In this document: one piece after another, positions 34,331-42,842 of the stretch
Position numbering within the stretch: the stretch's first letter is position 1
How the letters are laid out: each line of letters opens with the position of its first letter
DNA from: JABDBE01 sp049585795
Lineage (GTDB): Bacteria > Acidobacteriota > Terriglobia > Terriglobales > Acidobacteriaceae
Assembly: GCA_049585795.1 (NCBI GenBank)
Contig: JBAVAQ010000046.1
Coordinates: 62,001-126,000 of the forward strand
Direction of reading: 5' to 3'
Length of the DNA: 64,000 bases
Made by a program: the position numbers and the translations under genes
The notes under the pieces: model-generated
What the model was told of the DNA's origin: nothing
Database searches by the model: none
What the model saw: the letters and a program-made list of their open reading frames with translations, nothing else

Positions 34331-35020
34331 TCACACCTTCTGCAAAGTCGCTTCGGTTGCCGCCTTCAACAGTTGCCGTGCGTTACTGGTTGGATCGCCT
34401 TTGCCGAACACGGCGTTGCCTGCAACCAGAATTTCGGCCCCCGCCCGCACCACTTCGGCCACGGTATCGAGAGCAATGCCGCCATCAACCTCAATCCGGT
34501 AACTCAACCCCCGCTGCCGACGCAGTTCTGCTAGTTTGCGGATCTTGTGCACTGCCCCCGGAATGAACTTCTGAGCCCCGAATCCGGGATTCACCGACAT
34601 GACCAGCACATAATCGATGATGTCCAGCACTTCGGTCAGCGTTTCGACCGGCGTAGCCGGGTTAATTACGACGCCTGCCCGTACGCCATGCCCTCGGATC
34701 AAGTGCAGAGTTCGGTTTAAGTGCCTGCAAGCTTCCTGGTGCACGGAGATCCAATCGGCTCCCGCATCGGCGAAATCAGGAATATACAAATCCGGATTCT
34801 CGATCATCAGGTGGCAATCCAGGGGCAAATCGGTGGCCTTCCGCAACGACCGCACCACCGCCGGCCCGATCGTGATGTTCGGAACAAAATGCCCATCCAT
34901 CACATCCACATGGATAACGCTGCCTCCGCCTTCGGCCGCCGCCTGGACTTGCTCCGCCAGATGGGCAAAATCAGCCGACAAGATCGACGGGGCTAGCTCG
35001 ATCAATTGGGTTCCGGGCAT
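34331..35020 (-). CDS. rpe: Ribulose-phosphate 3-epimerase
   Basis: 229 residues, TIM-barrel. It interconverts ribulose 5-phosphate and xylulose 5-phosphate. Motifs are ELAPSILSADFAHLAEQV, IHVDVMDGHFVPNITIGP (metal-binding His/Asp), LDCHLMIENPD, VHQEA, VMSVNPGFGAQKFIPG and VDGGIALDTVAEVVRAGAEILVAGNAVFG. All active-site residues are visible. It lies 66 nt upstream of bamD on the same strand; the two may share a transcript. Confidence 0.96.
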   Translation of the reverse strand: MPGTQLIELAPSILSADFAHLAEQVQAAAEGGGSVIHVDVMDGHFVPNITIGPAVVRSLRKATDLPLDCHLMIENPDLYIPDFADAGADWISVHQEACRHLNRTLHLIRGHGVRAGVVINPATPVETLTEVLDIIDYVLVMSVNPGFGAQKFIPGAVHKIRKLAELRRQRGLSYRIEVDGGIALDTVAEVVRAGAEILVAGNAVFGKGDPTSNARQLLKAATEATLQKV

Positions 35021-35199
35021 GGGGGCACTTGCGGGAATTTTAACACGCTAGAGGGCGACCCGACGCACTCTTGTGATTTTCGGCGGCGTATACATCTTCG
35101 CATCGCTGACGAAGGCGTCCCGGCTGGCGATCACAATCCGGTACAATCATTAGTTTGGTTTATGGTGGCGTAAGTCAGCGCCGCTGACCACTGATTCTT

Positions 35200-36081
35200 A
35201 TGGCCATGAGAGTTCGCAAAGCCGTATTTCCCGCTGCCGGACTGGGCACGCGCTTCCTGCCCGCCACCAAAGCACAACCGAAAGAAATGCTGCCCCTGGT
35301 CGACAAGCCGATCATTCAGTATGGCGTAGAAGAGGCGCTCGCCTCCGGATGTGACCAGATCATCATCATTACCGGCCGTGGAAAACAGGCCATCGAAGAC
35401 CACTTCGACGTCAGTTACGAACTGGAAAAGATGCTCGAAGAGCGCAAAAAGACCGATCTGCTAAAGATCGTGCGCGGTATCTCCGACATGATCCACGTCG
35501 CCTACGTCCGGCAGAAGGAAGCGCTTGGGTTGGGCCACGCCGTGCTCATGGCTCGCGAACTGGTGGGCAACGAGCCCTTCGCCGTATTGCTCGCCGACGA
35601 CATTATCGACGCCAACCCTCCCTGCCTGAAGCAGATGATTAACGTCTTCGACCAGACTCAATCCTCGGTAATTGCGATTCAGATTGTCCATGGCAAAGCC
35701 ATTTCGGCATACGGTGTCCTCGACGTAAAACCGGCAGATGGACGATTCGACGGCCGACTGTACGAAATCCGCAATATGGTGGAGAAGCCGAAGCTGGAAG
35801 AAGCGCCTTCCGATCTTGCCGTGATAGGACGCTACATCCTGACGCCAACGGTTTTTGAAACCTTGTCAGAAACCAAGGCCGGCGTGGGCGGCGAACTACA
35901 ACTGACCGACGGCATGCGTGCCCTGCTCAAGAGAGAAAAAATGTACGGCTACGTCTTCGAAGGCAAGCGTCACGACGCGGGGGACAAACTTGGTTTCCTT
36001 CAAGCCACAATCGAATTCGCGCTCAAGCGTAAGGATCTCGGTGGCCCGCTGCGGGAATATCTTAAAGGGCTAAAGCTGTAA
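35200..36081 (+). CDS. galU: UTP--glucose-1-phosphate uridylyltransferase
   Basis: 293 residues, usual GalU length. It makes UDP-glucose from UTP and glucose 1-phosphate for envelope glycans. Motifs are KAVFPAAGLGTRFLPATKAQPKEMLPLVDKP region (nucleotide and Lys sites), IQYGVEEALASG, FAVLLADDIID, IRNMVEKPKLEEAPSDLAVIGRYIL and GELQLTDGM. TACAAT at 35142-35147 is a possible -10. It converges with gamma-glutamyltransferase, whose stop lies 16 nt beyond. Confidence 0.96.
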   Translation: MAMRVRKAVFPAAGLGTRFLPATKAQPKEMLPLVDKPIIQYGVEEALASGCDQIIIITGRGKQAIEDHFDVSYELEKMLEERKKTDLLKIVRGISDMIHVAYVRQKEALGLGHAVLMARELVGNEPFAVLLADDIIDANPPCLKQMINVFDQTQSSVIAIQIVHGKAISAYGVLDVKPADGRFDGRLYEIRNMVEKPKLEEAPSDLAVIGRYILTPTVFETLSETKAGVGGELQLTDGMRALLKREKMYGYVFEGKRHDAGDKLGFLQATIEFALKRKDLGGPLREYLKGLKL

Positions 36082-36097
36082 GGTCCCCGCAACTGAT

Positions 36098-37777
36098 CTA
36101 AAAATGTATTTCTGGCGGCTCGGGTTCGGCCACGCCATCCGCCCGCGGATCGGATGCGCCTGAATTGATCCCGCTCTTGGAATTGTGCATCACCGCTTGG
36201 CCGCGTCCCATGGCCGTGGTGTAGGCCCCGCGCACGATCAGGTTGTGGCCTTTGTCACGAAGTGCCTGCAAGACTTCAGGCTTGACCCGCGACTCGATCG
36301 GAATGTCACAACTTACGTTGTTGTCAGTTACGGTGAATCGCGGCGCTTCGAGCGCCGCCTGGATGTTCATTCCATAATCCACAAAGTTCGAAACAAACTG
36401 AGCGTGCGCCAGGGGCTGGTTTGGTCCACCCATGATGCCAAAGCCAATGTGGACGTCGCCCTGCTCCATAAAAGCGGGAATGATCGTGTGAAATGGCCGC
36501 TTGCGCGGCTGCAGCACATTGGGATGGCTAGGATCGAGCACGAACAACGCTCCTCGATTCTGCAACGCGAAACCCATTCCATTCACCACAACGCCGGAAC
36601 CGAAGCCAGAGTAATTGCTTTGAATCAGCGACGCGATGTTACCGTCTTTGTCAACCGCCGCAAGATAAACTGTGTCGCTGGTCGCGGGACTTCCGGGGCC
36701 GGGATTGCAGTTGGCTTTGTTCGGATTGATGAGAGCGGCGCGCTGCGCGGCGTAGGCCTTCGACAACAAGCCCTGCACTGGGACTTTGGCGAATCTGGGG
36801 TCGGCGTTGTAACGATAGAGATCGGCATAGGCCAGTTTCATGGCCTCAATTTTTTTGTGCAGCTCCACCGTGCCCTGCGGCCCGCCGGCATCTGGCTGGA
36901 ATGTACTCATGATGTTCAGCATCTCGAGTGCCGCCATGCCCTGGCCGTTGGGAGGAAGTTCGTAAATCTTCCAGCCGCGATAGTCGATGGAGATAGGTTC
37001 AACCCATTCCGCGGAAAAGTCGGCGAGATCATCCAACTGCATGGTTCCACCAAACGACGCCGAAGTGCTTACGATGGCCCGCGCGATCTCGCCCTTGTAA
37101 AACGCATCGCGCCCCTGATCGGCGATCAAGCGTAGCGTCTTGGCTAGATCTGGATTGGAAAAGTGCGCTCCGATTTCAGGCGCTTTCCCATGCTGCAGAA
37201 AAACCCTGCGCGACTCGCTGGTCTTTTGGAGTTTGGGTTCCTCCTCGACCCAGTAGTCATGGATGATTTCCGGCACAGCGTAACCGTGCTCGGCGTAATA
37301 GATGGCTGGAGCAAAAAGATCTTTCCATGGCAGATGCCCGAAGCGCTGGTGGGCTTGGCTCCATCCTTCGACAGCCCCTGGAACCGTAACCGTGTGAATC
37401 CCGTCCTCAGGCATCGACGTGATGCCCTGTTTCGCAAGAAATTCCACGGACAGTCCACGTGGCGCCCAGCCGCTCGAATTCAGGCCATAGAGTTTGTCGG
37501 TTTTCGCGTCCCAATATATGAGAAATAAATCGCCGCCGATCCCGTTATTCATGGGCTCGGTAACTCCGAGCACGGCATTGGCGGCGATGGCGGCGTCGAT
37601 CGCTGTTCCACCTTTCGCAAGGATTTGTGTTCCCGCCTGCGACGCCAGGTAATGGCTGGTGGCGACGATGCCGCGGTCCGTCATGACCACGGAGCGGCCG
37701 TAAGCGCGGTCTTGAGCGAAAGACTGCATAGTCACACCAAAAAATAAGAAAACGACCAGAAGAATCGGCCGCAGCAT
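36098..37777 (-). CDS. ggt: Gamma-glutamyltransferase (secreted)
   Basis: 559 residues from ATG 37777, chosen because GAGGTG lies just upstream and the signal peptide (MLRPILLVVFLFFGVTMQSFAQ) begins there. The frame is open to 37792. GGT is an Ntn-hydrolase made as a proenzyme: the cleavage/nucleophile Thr is in ATSDTVYLAAVDKDGNIASL, followed by the small-subunit motif SNYSGFGSGVVVNGMGFALQNRG. The N-terminal large subunit shows MTDRGIVATSHYLASQAG and NAVLGVTEPMNNGIGGDLF. It acts in the periplasm on glutathione and gamma-glutamyl peptides. Confidence 0.9.
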   Translation of the reverse strand: MLRPILLVVFLFFGVTMQSFAQDRAYGRSVVMTDRGIVATSHYLASQAGTQILAKGGTAIDAAIAANAVLGVTEPMNNGIGGDLFLIYWDAKTDKLYGLNSSGWAPRGLSVEFLAKQGITSMPEDGIHTVTVPGAVEGWSQAHQRFGHLPWKDLFAPAIYYAEHGYAVPEIIHDYWVEEEPKLQKTSESRRVFLQHGKAPEIGAHFSNPDLAKTLRLIADQGRDAFYKGEIARAIVSTSASFGGTMQLDDLADFSAEWVEPISIDYRGWKIYELPPNGQGMAALEMLNIMSTFQPDAGGPQGTVELHKKIEAMKLAYADLYRYNADPRFAKVPVQGLLSKAYAAQRAALINPNKANCNPGPGSPATSDTVYLAAVDKDGNIASLIQSNYSGFGSGVVVNGMGFALQNRGALFVLDPSHPNVLQPRKRPFHTIIPAFMEQGDVHIGFGIMGGPNQPLAHAQFVSNFVDYGMNIQAALEAPRFTVTDNNVSCDIPIESRVKPEVLQALRDKGHNLIVRGAYTTAMGRGQAVMHNSKSGINSGASDPRADGVAEPEPPEIHF

Positions 37778-37829
37778 GCGCACCTCAGTCAAACGATCTT
37801 AAGCTGTCGCAAGTCCCAAAAAGTACGAC

Positions 37830-37855
37830 GTCATCCTGAGCAAAGCGAAGGATCT
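37830..37855. repeat. Dispersed repeat, CATCCTGAGC-GCGAAGGATCT family, copy 1
   Basis: The core TCATCCTGAGCAAAGCGAAG GATCT matches copies at 38071-38095 and 38685-38710 with only a few changes in the central bases. All lie between genes of the purE region. This intergenic family is familiar from acidobacterial genomes. Confidence 0.65.
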
Positions 37856-38070
37856 TGCGCGCATTCGCTAAAACGCAATCGATACTATCGTTGCCTCGCG
37901 CGAAGTCTTGACGCTATCCGCCAGATCCTTCACCCGGCTGAGGCCGGGATTCAGGATGAGACCCTAGAAAATTAGTCGGTCGGCCTAACGCCCCAATTTT
38001 CCCTGGCCTCATCCTGGACGAACCCGTCACGAAGAGACCTCATCTGGAGCGGAAGCCTCGCCAAGCGCTG

Positions 38071-38095
38071 TTATCCTGAGCGACGCGAAGGATCT
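38071..38095. repeat. Dispersed repeat, CATCCTGAGC-GCGAAGGATCT family, copy 2
   Basis: TTATCCTGAGCGACGCGAAG GATCT, same orientation as copy 1, 60 bp downstream of the purE stop. Confidence 0.65.
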
Positions 38096-38155
38096 CTGCA
38101 TTTTGCGTGGCGCATTCGTGCTCGGATCTCACGGAGACGCGCTCCGAAACCCAAG

Positions 38156-38662
38156 CTAGGTGCCCAGAGTAATCTTCAATTTTCGCGACTTCTCCTCCAC
38201 ACTGTTGACCAGCGTCTCTTTCAAACTATCCAGCTTCCTTGCCAGAGATTCGCTGGCGAGCCCCAGAATCTGAGCGGCCAGAATTCCCGCATTGGTGGCT
38301 CCGGCTTTCCCGATCGCTACCGTAGCGACCGGAATCCCCGCAGGCATCTGCACGGTGGCGAGCAGCGAATCCATGCCGTTCAGCGCGGTGGAAGGAATGG
38401 GAACGCCAATCACTGGAAGAATAGTATGAGCGGCAATCACTCCGGCCAGATGCGCCGCCCCACCGGCTCCCGCGATAATCACGCGAATCCCGCGGCCCGC
38501 GGCCTTGCGGGCAAAGTCTGCGGTGCGATCCGGAGACCGGTGCGCCGAGGTCACATCGATCTCATAGACAATCCCGAAATCATCAAGAGCCTTCGCCGCC
38601 TCACGCATGATGTCGAGGTCAGAATCGCTCCCCATCACAATCGAAACCAGTGGTTTGCTCAT
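38156..38662 (-). CDS. purE: N5-carboxyaminoimidazole ribonucleotide mutase
   Basis: 168 residues, class I PurE. It moves the carboxylate of N5-CAIR to give CAIR in purine synthesis. Visible are VSIVMGSDSDLDIMREAAKALDDFG, VTSAHRSPDRTADFA, VIIAGAGGAAHLAGVIAAHT, VIGVPIP and LLATVQMPAGIPVATVAIG. The start is ATG 38662 with AGGGACATC upstream. An in-frame ATG at 38698 would be read out of a dispersed repeat copy and is rejected. purD lies 60 nt upstream on the same strand; purK is not in the window. Confidence 0.95.
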   Translation of the reverse strand: MSKPLVSIVMGSDSDLDIMREAAKALDDFGIVYEIDVTSAHRSPDRTADFARKAAGRGIRVIIAGAGGAAHLAGVIAAHTILPVIGVPIPSTALNGMDSLLATVQMPAGIPVATVAIGKAGATNAGILAAQILGLASESLARKLDSLKETLVNSVEEKSRKLKITLGT

Positions 38663-38684
38663 GATGTCCCTTTGATTTCGCGTT

Positions 38685-38710
38685 GTCATCCTGAGCAACG
38701 CGAAGGATCT
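38685..38710. repeat. Dispersed repeat, CATCCTGAGC-GCGAAGGATCT family, copy 3
   Basis: The string TCATCCTGAGCAACGCGAAG GATCT lies between purD and purE, 23 nt upstream of the purE ATG, so it is part of the purDE transcript. Confidence 0.65.
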
Positions 38711-38759
38711 GTTTCTTGTCCGGAATGCGTAAACTCGCCTCCGCGCTCAGAATAGCAAC

Positions 38760-40031
38760 CTACTTCTTCAGCGCCCGCGCGGCAATGTCCTTGCGATAAT
38801 AAGCTTCTCCAAAGCTGATCTTCCCCACCGCCTCATAAGCGCGCTTCACCGCCTCGTCAAGACTGGCAGCTCGCGCCGTAACCCCCAGCACGCGCCCGCC
38901 GGCGGTAAAGTACGCATCGTCGTGTTTGGTTGTACCCGCGTGAAAGACCTTCACGCCCGCGACGGTTTCCGCGTCCTCAATCCCGCTGATTTTCTTACCC
39001 ACTTCAAAAGTACCCGGATATCCCCCCGAAGCCATCACCACGCAAACCGAGGCGTCCGTAGACCAGCGGAAGTCTCCATCGCTGACCCGGCCATCAATCG
39101 AAGCTTCCAGCGCTTCGACCAAATCACTTTCCAGCCGCATCAGAATTGGCTGAGTCTCGGGATCGCCAAATCGGCAGTTGAACTCGAGCACCATCGGTCC
39201 GCGAGCGGTCATCATCAAACCGCAATAGAGCACGCCTTTATACTCGGCGCCTTCCGCCTTCATTCCCGCCACTACCGGACGTGCGACGTGCTGCAATAGC
39301 CAGTTTTGCATCTGCGCGTCGACCATGGTCTCCGTCGAATAAGCGCCCATGCCGCCGGTGTTCGCCCCCGTGTCGCCCTCGCCCACCCGCTTGTGATCTT
39401 GCGCCGCGGCCAGGGCTGCTACGCGTTCGCCGTCACTCAGCACCAGGAAAGAAAGTTCTTCACCCTTCAAACACTCCTCGAGCACGACTCGCGAGCCCGC
39501 TTCGCCAAGCAGTTTCCCGCTGAGCATCTCCATCGCGACTGCCGACGCTTCTTCTTTGCTCTTGCAGATCACAACGCCCTTGCCAGCGGCCAGTCCGTCT
39601 GCTTTCACCACCACCGGCATATGAAAATGCGGTAAGGCCTCGACGACATCCTCCGGGCTGTCGCAAATGGCGTAGTGCGCCGTGGGGATGTGATGGCGCT
39701 GCATGAATTCTTTCGCAAAACTCTTGCTGGATTCCAACTGCGCCGCGCTCTGCATGGGGCCGAAGATGCGATGTCCACGTTGGATAAACTCGTCCACCAC
39801 TCCCATTTGCAGTGGCAACTCCGGGCCCACGACCGTCAGGTCGGGCTTGATCCGCGCGGCCAACGCCAGGAGCGACTCGACACTCTTCACATCGGCAGGC
39901 AAACATTCGGCTTCGGCGGCAATGCCGGCATTGCCCGGTGCGCAGTAGACCTGCGAAACCCGTGGAGACTGGCGCAGCTTCCAAACTAGCGCGTGCTCGC
40001 GTCCGCCACTTCCGATGACGAGGATCTTCAT
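38760..40031 (-). CDS. purD: Phosphoribosylamine--glycine ligase
   Basis: 423 residues, ATP-grasp enzyme. It joins glycine to phosphoribosylamine in purine synthesis. Visible are MKILVIGSGGREHALVWKL, CAPGNAGIAAEAECL, VVGPELPLQMGVVD, VVKADGLAAGKGVVICKSKEEA, VVLEECLKGEELSFLVLSDGE, DHKRVGEGDTGANTGGMGAYS and LEFNCRFGDPETQPIL. All expected motifs are intact. It precedes purE on the minus strand with a repeat in the 97-nt gap. Confidence 0.96.
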   Translation of the reverse strand: MKILVIGSGGREHALVWKLRQSPRVSQVYCAPGNAGIAAEAECLPADVKSVESLLALAARIKPDLTVVGPELPLQMGVVDEFIQRGHRIFGPMQSAAQLESSKSFAKEFMQRHHIPTAHYAICDSPEDVVEALPHFHMPVVVKADGLAAGKGVVICKSKEEASAVAMEMLSGKLLGEAGSRVVLEECLKGEELSFLVLSDGERVAALAAAQDHKRVGEGDTGANTGGMGAYSTETMVDAQMQNWLLQHVARPVVAGMKAEGAEYKGVLYCGLMMTARGPMVLEFNCRFGDPETQPILMRLESDLVEALEASIDGRVSDGDFRWSTDASVCVVMASGGYPGTFEVGKKISGIEDAETVAGVKVFHAGTTKHDDAYFTAGGRVLGVTARAASLDEAVKRAYEAVGKISFGEAYYRKDIAARALKK

Positions 40032-40160
40032 AGCTCAGGACAAACAAGGGTAGGGAACCAGGAACATGATGTCAAACCCATGTGGCGAACGTTACCAAAA
40101 CCACTGCGTCAAGTGTAGATCGCACACTCTGGTCCGGTGCGGTTGAAATCGAGGGAGGCC

Positions 40161-40571
40161 CTAGAGAGTGTGCAGATACGCCAGCAGATCGTTGATCTGT
40201 TGCTGATTCAGAACCTGACCGAAGCCTGGCATCTTGTTGCGGCCAAGACGAATAATGTCCGTGACCCGGTCGTCGTTCGCGGGCATACCGCTCATTGGCA
40301 GATATTGTTTTTTGAAGACGTGCTTCATGCTGGGACCCTGGCGCCCGCGCGAAGAGTATGGCGCATGGCACCGGTCGCAATAGTTGTCGTAAATCCGGCG
40401 CCCGGCGATCTGCTGCGGGTTGAGCCCTAGTTCGGCGTCGCTCTTGCGGCGTTGTACGTCACAGCCCGGCAGCGCCAGCAGGCTCACCACAGAGACACAG
40501 AGACACAGAGCGAAGCGATTCAACTTTTCAATTTTGGATTGCCGAGTAGTAAGAATGCGAGATTGCTCCAT
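40161..40571 (-). CDS. Lipoprotein c-type cytochrome
   Basis: 136 residues from ATG 40571; longer upstream starts are possible. A signal with lipobox (VSLLALPGCDVQ) is followed by one class I cytochrome c domain: heme-binding CDRCH in GRRIYDNYCDRCHAPY, and an axial Met in NKMPGFGQVLNQQQINDLLAYL. It would be an electron carrier anchored on the periplasmic side. No oxidase or reductase subunit is nearby. The gene is divergent from the DUF488 gene. Confidence 0.8.
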   Translation of the reverse strand: MEQSRILTTRQSKIEKLNRFALCLCVSVVSLLALPGCDVQRRKSDAELGLNPQQIAGRRIYDNYCDRCHAPYSSRGRQGPSMKHVFKKQYLPMSGMPANDDRVTDIIRLGRNKMPGFGQVLNQQQINDLLAYLHTL

Positions 40572-40640
40572 TTGTTCGTCGACACACAAAACCAAACCGC
40601 TACAATAATAAAGCAAAGCCATGTCCGGCGCGGGAACCGA

Positions 40641-41081
40641 GTGACAGCGAAACGAGTAAACGTAAAACGAGTGTACGAAGCGCCCAACCCCTCTGACGGG
40701 ACGCGCGTCCTGGTGGACCGCCTCTGGCCTCGGGGCTTAAGCAAAGCTCGCGCCGCGGTGGACAAGTGGCTGCGCGATCTTGCTCCCTCCGATGGGTTAC
40801 GCAAATGGTTTCATGCGCGCCCCGATGTGTGGCCGTTGTTTCGCAAACGTTATCTCAAAGAGCTGGCGCGTCCGGAATGCACCGAGTCGCTCAGTGAACT
40901 TTATCGTCTGGCTAACCAGCGGAAGAAGTTGACCTTACTATTCGCCTCCAGGAACGAAGAGTACAACAACGCCATCGTGCTGAGAGATCTGCTGGAAGGA
41001 ATGCGCAAGCCACCTACCGGCACAGGCCCCGGAGGAGCTCGAGCAGTCCGCGATCGCCAATCGAAGAAAATGCCAAGATGA
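40641..41081 (+). CDS. DUF488 (YeaO-like) family protein
   Basis: 146 residues, GTG start at 40641. The conserved portion VKRVYEAPNPSDGTRVLVDRLWPRGLSKARAAVDKWLRDLAPSD and WFHARPDVWPLFRKRYLKEL is the DUF488/YeaO signature (invariant R-L-W-P-R-G). LTLLFASRNEEYNNAIVLRDLL is near the end. The biochemical role is unknown. The frame stays open to 40452, inside sequence antisense to the cytochrome gene, so the GTG before the first conserved residue is preferred. It converges with dacB. Confidence 0.8.
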   Translation: MTAKRVNVKRVYEAPNPSDGTRVLVDRLWPRGLSKARAAVDKWLRDLAPSDGLRKWFHARPDVWPLFRKRYLKELARPECTESLSELYRLANQRKKLTLLFASRNEEYNNAIVLRDLLEGMRKPPTGTGPGGARAVRDRQSKKMPR

Positions 41082-41088
41082 GGAGAAT

Positions 41089-41127
41089 TCAGCACTCGAC
41101 AATCTTTGTGAGCTTGCCGAGTGCTGA
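41089..41127. repeat. Stem-loop between convergent DUF488 and dacB genes
   Basis: TCAGCACTCG and CGAGTGCTGA form a perfect 10-bp stem across a 19-nt loop. The arms belong to the 'tcagcactcagc/agcacttagc' string family seen between several genes here. There is no U-tract, so it may be a transcript 3'-end stabiliser or a mobile repeat rather than an intrinsic terminator. Confidence 0.55.
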
Positions 41128-41144
41128 TTGCTGAACGCTAAGCG

Positions 41145-42695
41145 CTACTTCTCATTAACTATCGCTTCCACAACGCTGTCGATGGCGTCGAGGACGCGTT
41201 TATTGGGCAGGTTCAAGTTGTTGGTAAGGATGGAAAATGCGATCTGCTGGCCGCGCTCAGTAGTTGCATAGCCTGAAAGCGCCTTCACGCCGCCGAGTGA
41301 GCCGGTCTTTGCGGAAACGCGCGTCCGAGGATCAAGATTCGCGAAGCGATCCGCCAGAGATCCGTCAACGCCGGCAACCGGCAGCGTGTCGCGGAAGCTC
41401 GCTCCCCACGATTGGCGAGCCGCGTAGCGCAGCAACTGGACGATGGCATCGGGCGTGACCAGATTTTGACGGGAGAGGCCCGAGCCATCGTAAAAAACAT
41501 ATTGGTCGCTGGGGACGCCGGCCTGATTCAGAAAACCGTGCAGCACCTCAAGCCCGCCTTCGACCGTGCCCGCAGACCCTTTCTCCCGGCCCAGCAAACG
41601 CAGCAGGATCTCCGCGTGCAGATTCTGGCTGACCTTGTTGATCACTCGCACATCCTCGATCAAAGGTTTGGATTGATAACTGGCCAGCACCAGCGGCTGA
41701 TTCGGCAACGCACGCGACGGCTCGTCACCACCCCTGGCAGGCGCCGTAGCCGTAACAGTCAAAGTGGAAAGACTCGCCAATTCGGTATGCCGCGTGCTTT
41801 GCTTTCCGTAGACGACGATGCCTCGCTTCTCCAATAACTGGTGGAAAAGTGCGGCGGCGAACTCGGCGGGATCTTCGATCGCGAGAGCCTCGTTTGCGCC
41901 GGCATCATCGAGCGGCACATTACCCCATAACGTGAGCGACGTCGACCCGGGCTCGCGGTTGATAAAAATCTTCCGGCCCGTTCCCGCCGGTGTGGTCATG
42001 ATGCGGTTGTCGATGCGATAGTAATCTGCAAAGGGCGTGACGCTCACGAATGCATGCTCCCCGGCGTGATCTGCGGGAAGAATATTCACAAACACGACGT
42101 TGTCGTTGATGGTGAGCGCTGACACCGGAGCACCATCCGCGAGAACCAAATCATCCTGACTCCATCCTTCTCCGTAGCGCTCGAAGGCGAAGTAGGAGTC
42201 ATCGGCGACGATGTCGCCATCGACATACTTCACGCCCTTCTGGACTAGCGCGTCCGCAAGTTGTTCCAGCACCTGAATAGGATGATCGTTGCGCGTGGTA
42301 TGTAAGTTGTAAGGCAATTCACGGCCGGAGAGATTGGGATCGCCGCGTCCGACCAACACCAGATCGCCAGTGAGGCGTCCGTACTTGTCGAGAATTCCGC
42401 TGGTCTCGACGGTAGTGCGCGAAGTGTAATCCGGACCGATCAGCGCCAGAGCGGCTGCGGTAGTAAACAGTTTGGTGTTGGAAGCAGGAGTGAACAGCTT
42501 GTCAGGGTTGTGAGCGTAAATGATTTTTCCGCTGTCGAGTGAAACGACTTCGATGCCCCAAAATCCGCGGGCGAGATCGGGGGCGGAAAGGATACTATCA
42601 ATGCGTTTTGCAACCGGACGGTGGGAGGCTGCGTAGAGTTGCGTCGCCAGGAGCAGGCAAAAAACAATCGCGAAATGCGCGCGTTTACGATGCAT
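41145..42695 (-). CDS. dacB: D-alanyl-D-alanine carboxypeptidase/endopeptidase (PBP4, class C)
   Basis: 516 residues. A signal peptide (KRAHFAIVFCLLLATQLYAAS) sends it to the periplasm. The penicillin-binding catalytic triad of motifs is complete: SxxK in TPASNTKLFTTAAAL (about residue 75), SxN-equivalent YDGSGLSRQNLV, and KTG in SAKTGSLGGVKALSGY. The PBP4-type insert between motifs 1 and 2 is present (LVGRGDPNLSGRELPY, VDGDIVADDSYF). It cleaves D-Ala-D-Ala ends and cross-links of peptidoglycan. A TACAAT (42706-42711) lies 10 nt before the ATG. Confidence 0.92.
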   Translation of the reverse strand: MHRKRAHFAIVFCLLLATQLYAASHRPVAKRIDSILSAPDLARGFWGIEVVSLDSGKIIYAHNPDKLFTPASNTKLFTTAAALALIGPDYTSRTTVETSGILDKYGRLTGDLVLVGRGDPNLSGRELPYNLHTTRNDHPIQVLEQLADALVQKGVKYVDGDIVADDSYFAFERYGEGWSQDDLVLADGAPVSALTINDNVVFVNILPADHAGEHAFVSVTPFADYYRIDNRIMTTPAGTGRKIFINREPGSTSLTLWGNVPLDDAGANEALAIEDPAEFAAALFHQLLEKRGIVVYGKQSTRHTELASLSTLTVTATAPARGGDEPSRALPNQPLVLASYQSKPLIEDVRVINKVSQNLHAEILLRLLGREKGSAGTVEGGLEVLHGFLNQAGVPSDQYVFYDGSGLSRQNLVTPDAIVQLLRYAARQSWGASFRDTLPVAGVDGSLADRFANLDPRTRVSAKTGSLGGVKALSGYATTERGQQIAFSILTNNLNLPNKRVLDAIDSVVEAIVNEK

Positions 42696-42829
42696 CTAAG
42701 CGTCGATTGTAGCATTGGGTTATCGTTCAGCACTTAGCCTTTAGCACTTAGCATTTGGTCCTGTGAGGACATTCCGAGAACCCTCAGAATCTAGTCAGGG
42801 TCGGGGTGCTAAGTGCCAACTGCTGGGTT

Positions 42830-42835
42830 TAGAAT
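42830..42835 (+). promoter_or_regulatory. -10 element (TAGAAT) before folP, leaderless type
   Basis: TAGAAT ends 7 nt before ATG 42843. This places transcription start at the start codon and argues against the in-frame GTG at 42813, which would lie upstream of the transcript. Confidence 0.5.
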
Positions 42836-42842
42836 CGGGCGC

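Larger units (their letters stand above)
37778..38155. other. Gene-free region packed with dispersed repeats
   Basis: This 378-bp gap between ggt and purE has no credible ORF. It carries two copies of the CATCCTGAGC...GCGAAGGATCT repeat (37830-37855, 38071-38095), an inverted, diverged copy with an internal CCCGGCTGAGGCCGGG palindrome (37923-37960) and a remnant near 38008-38030. Confidence 0.6.
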
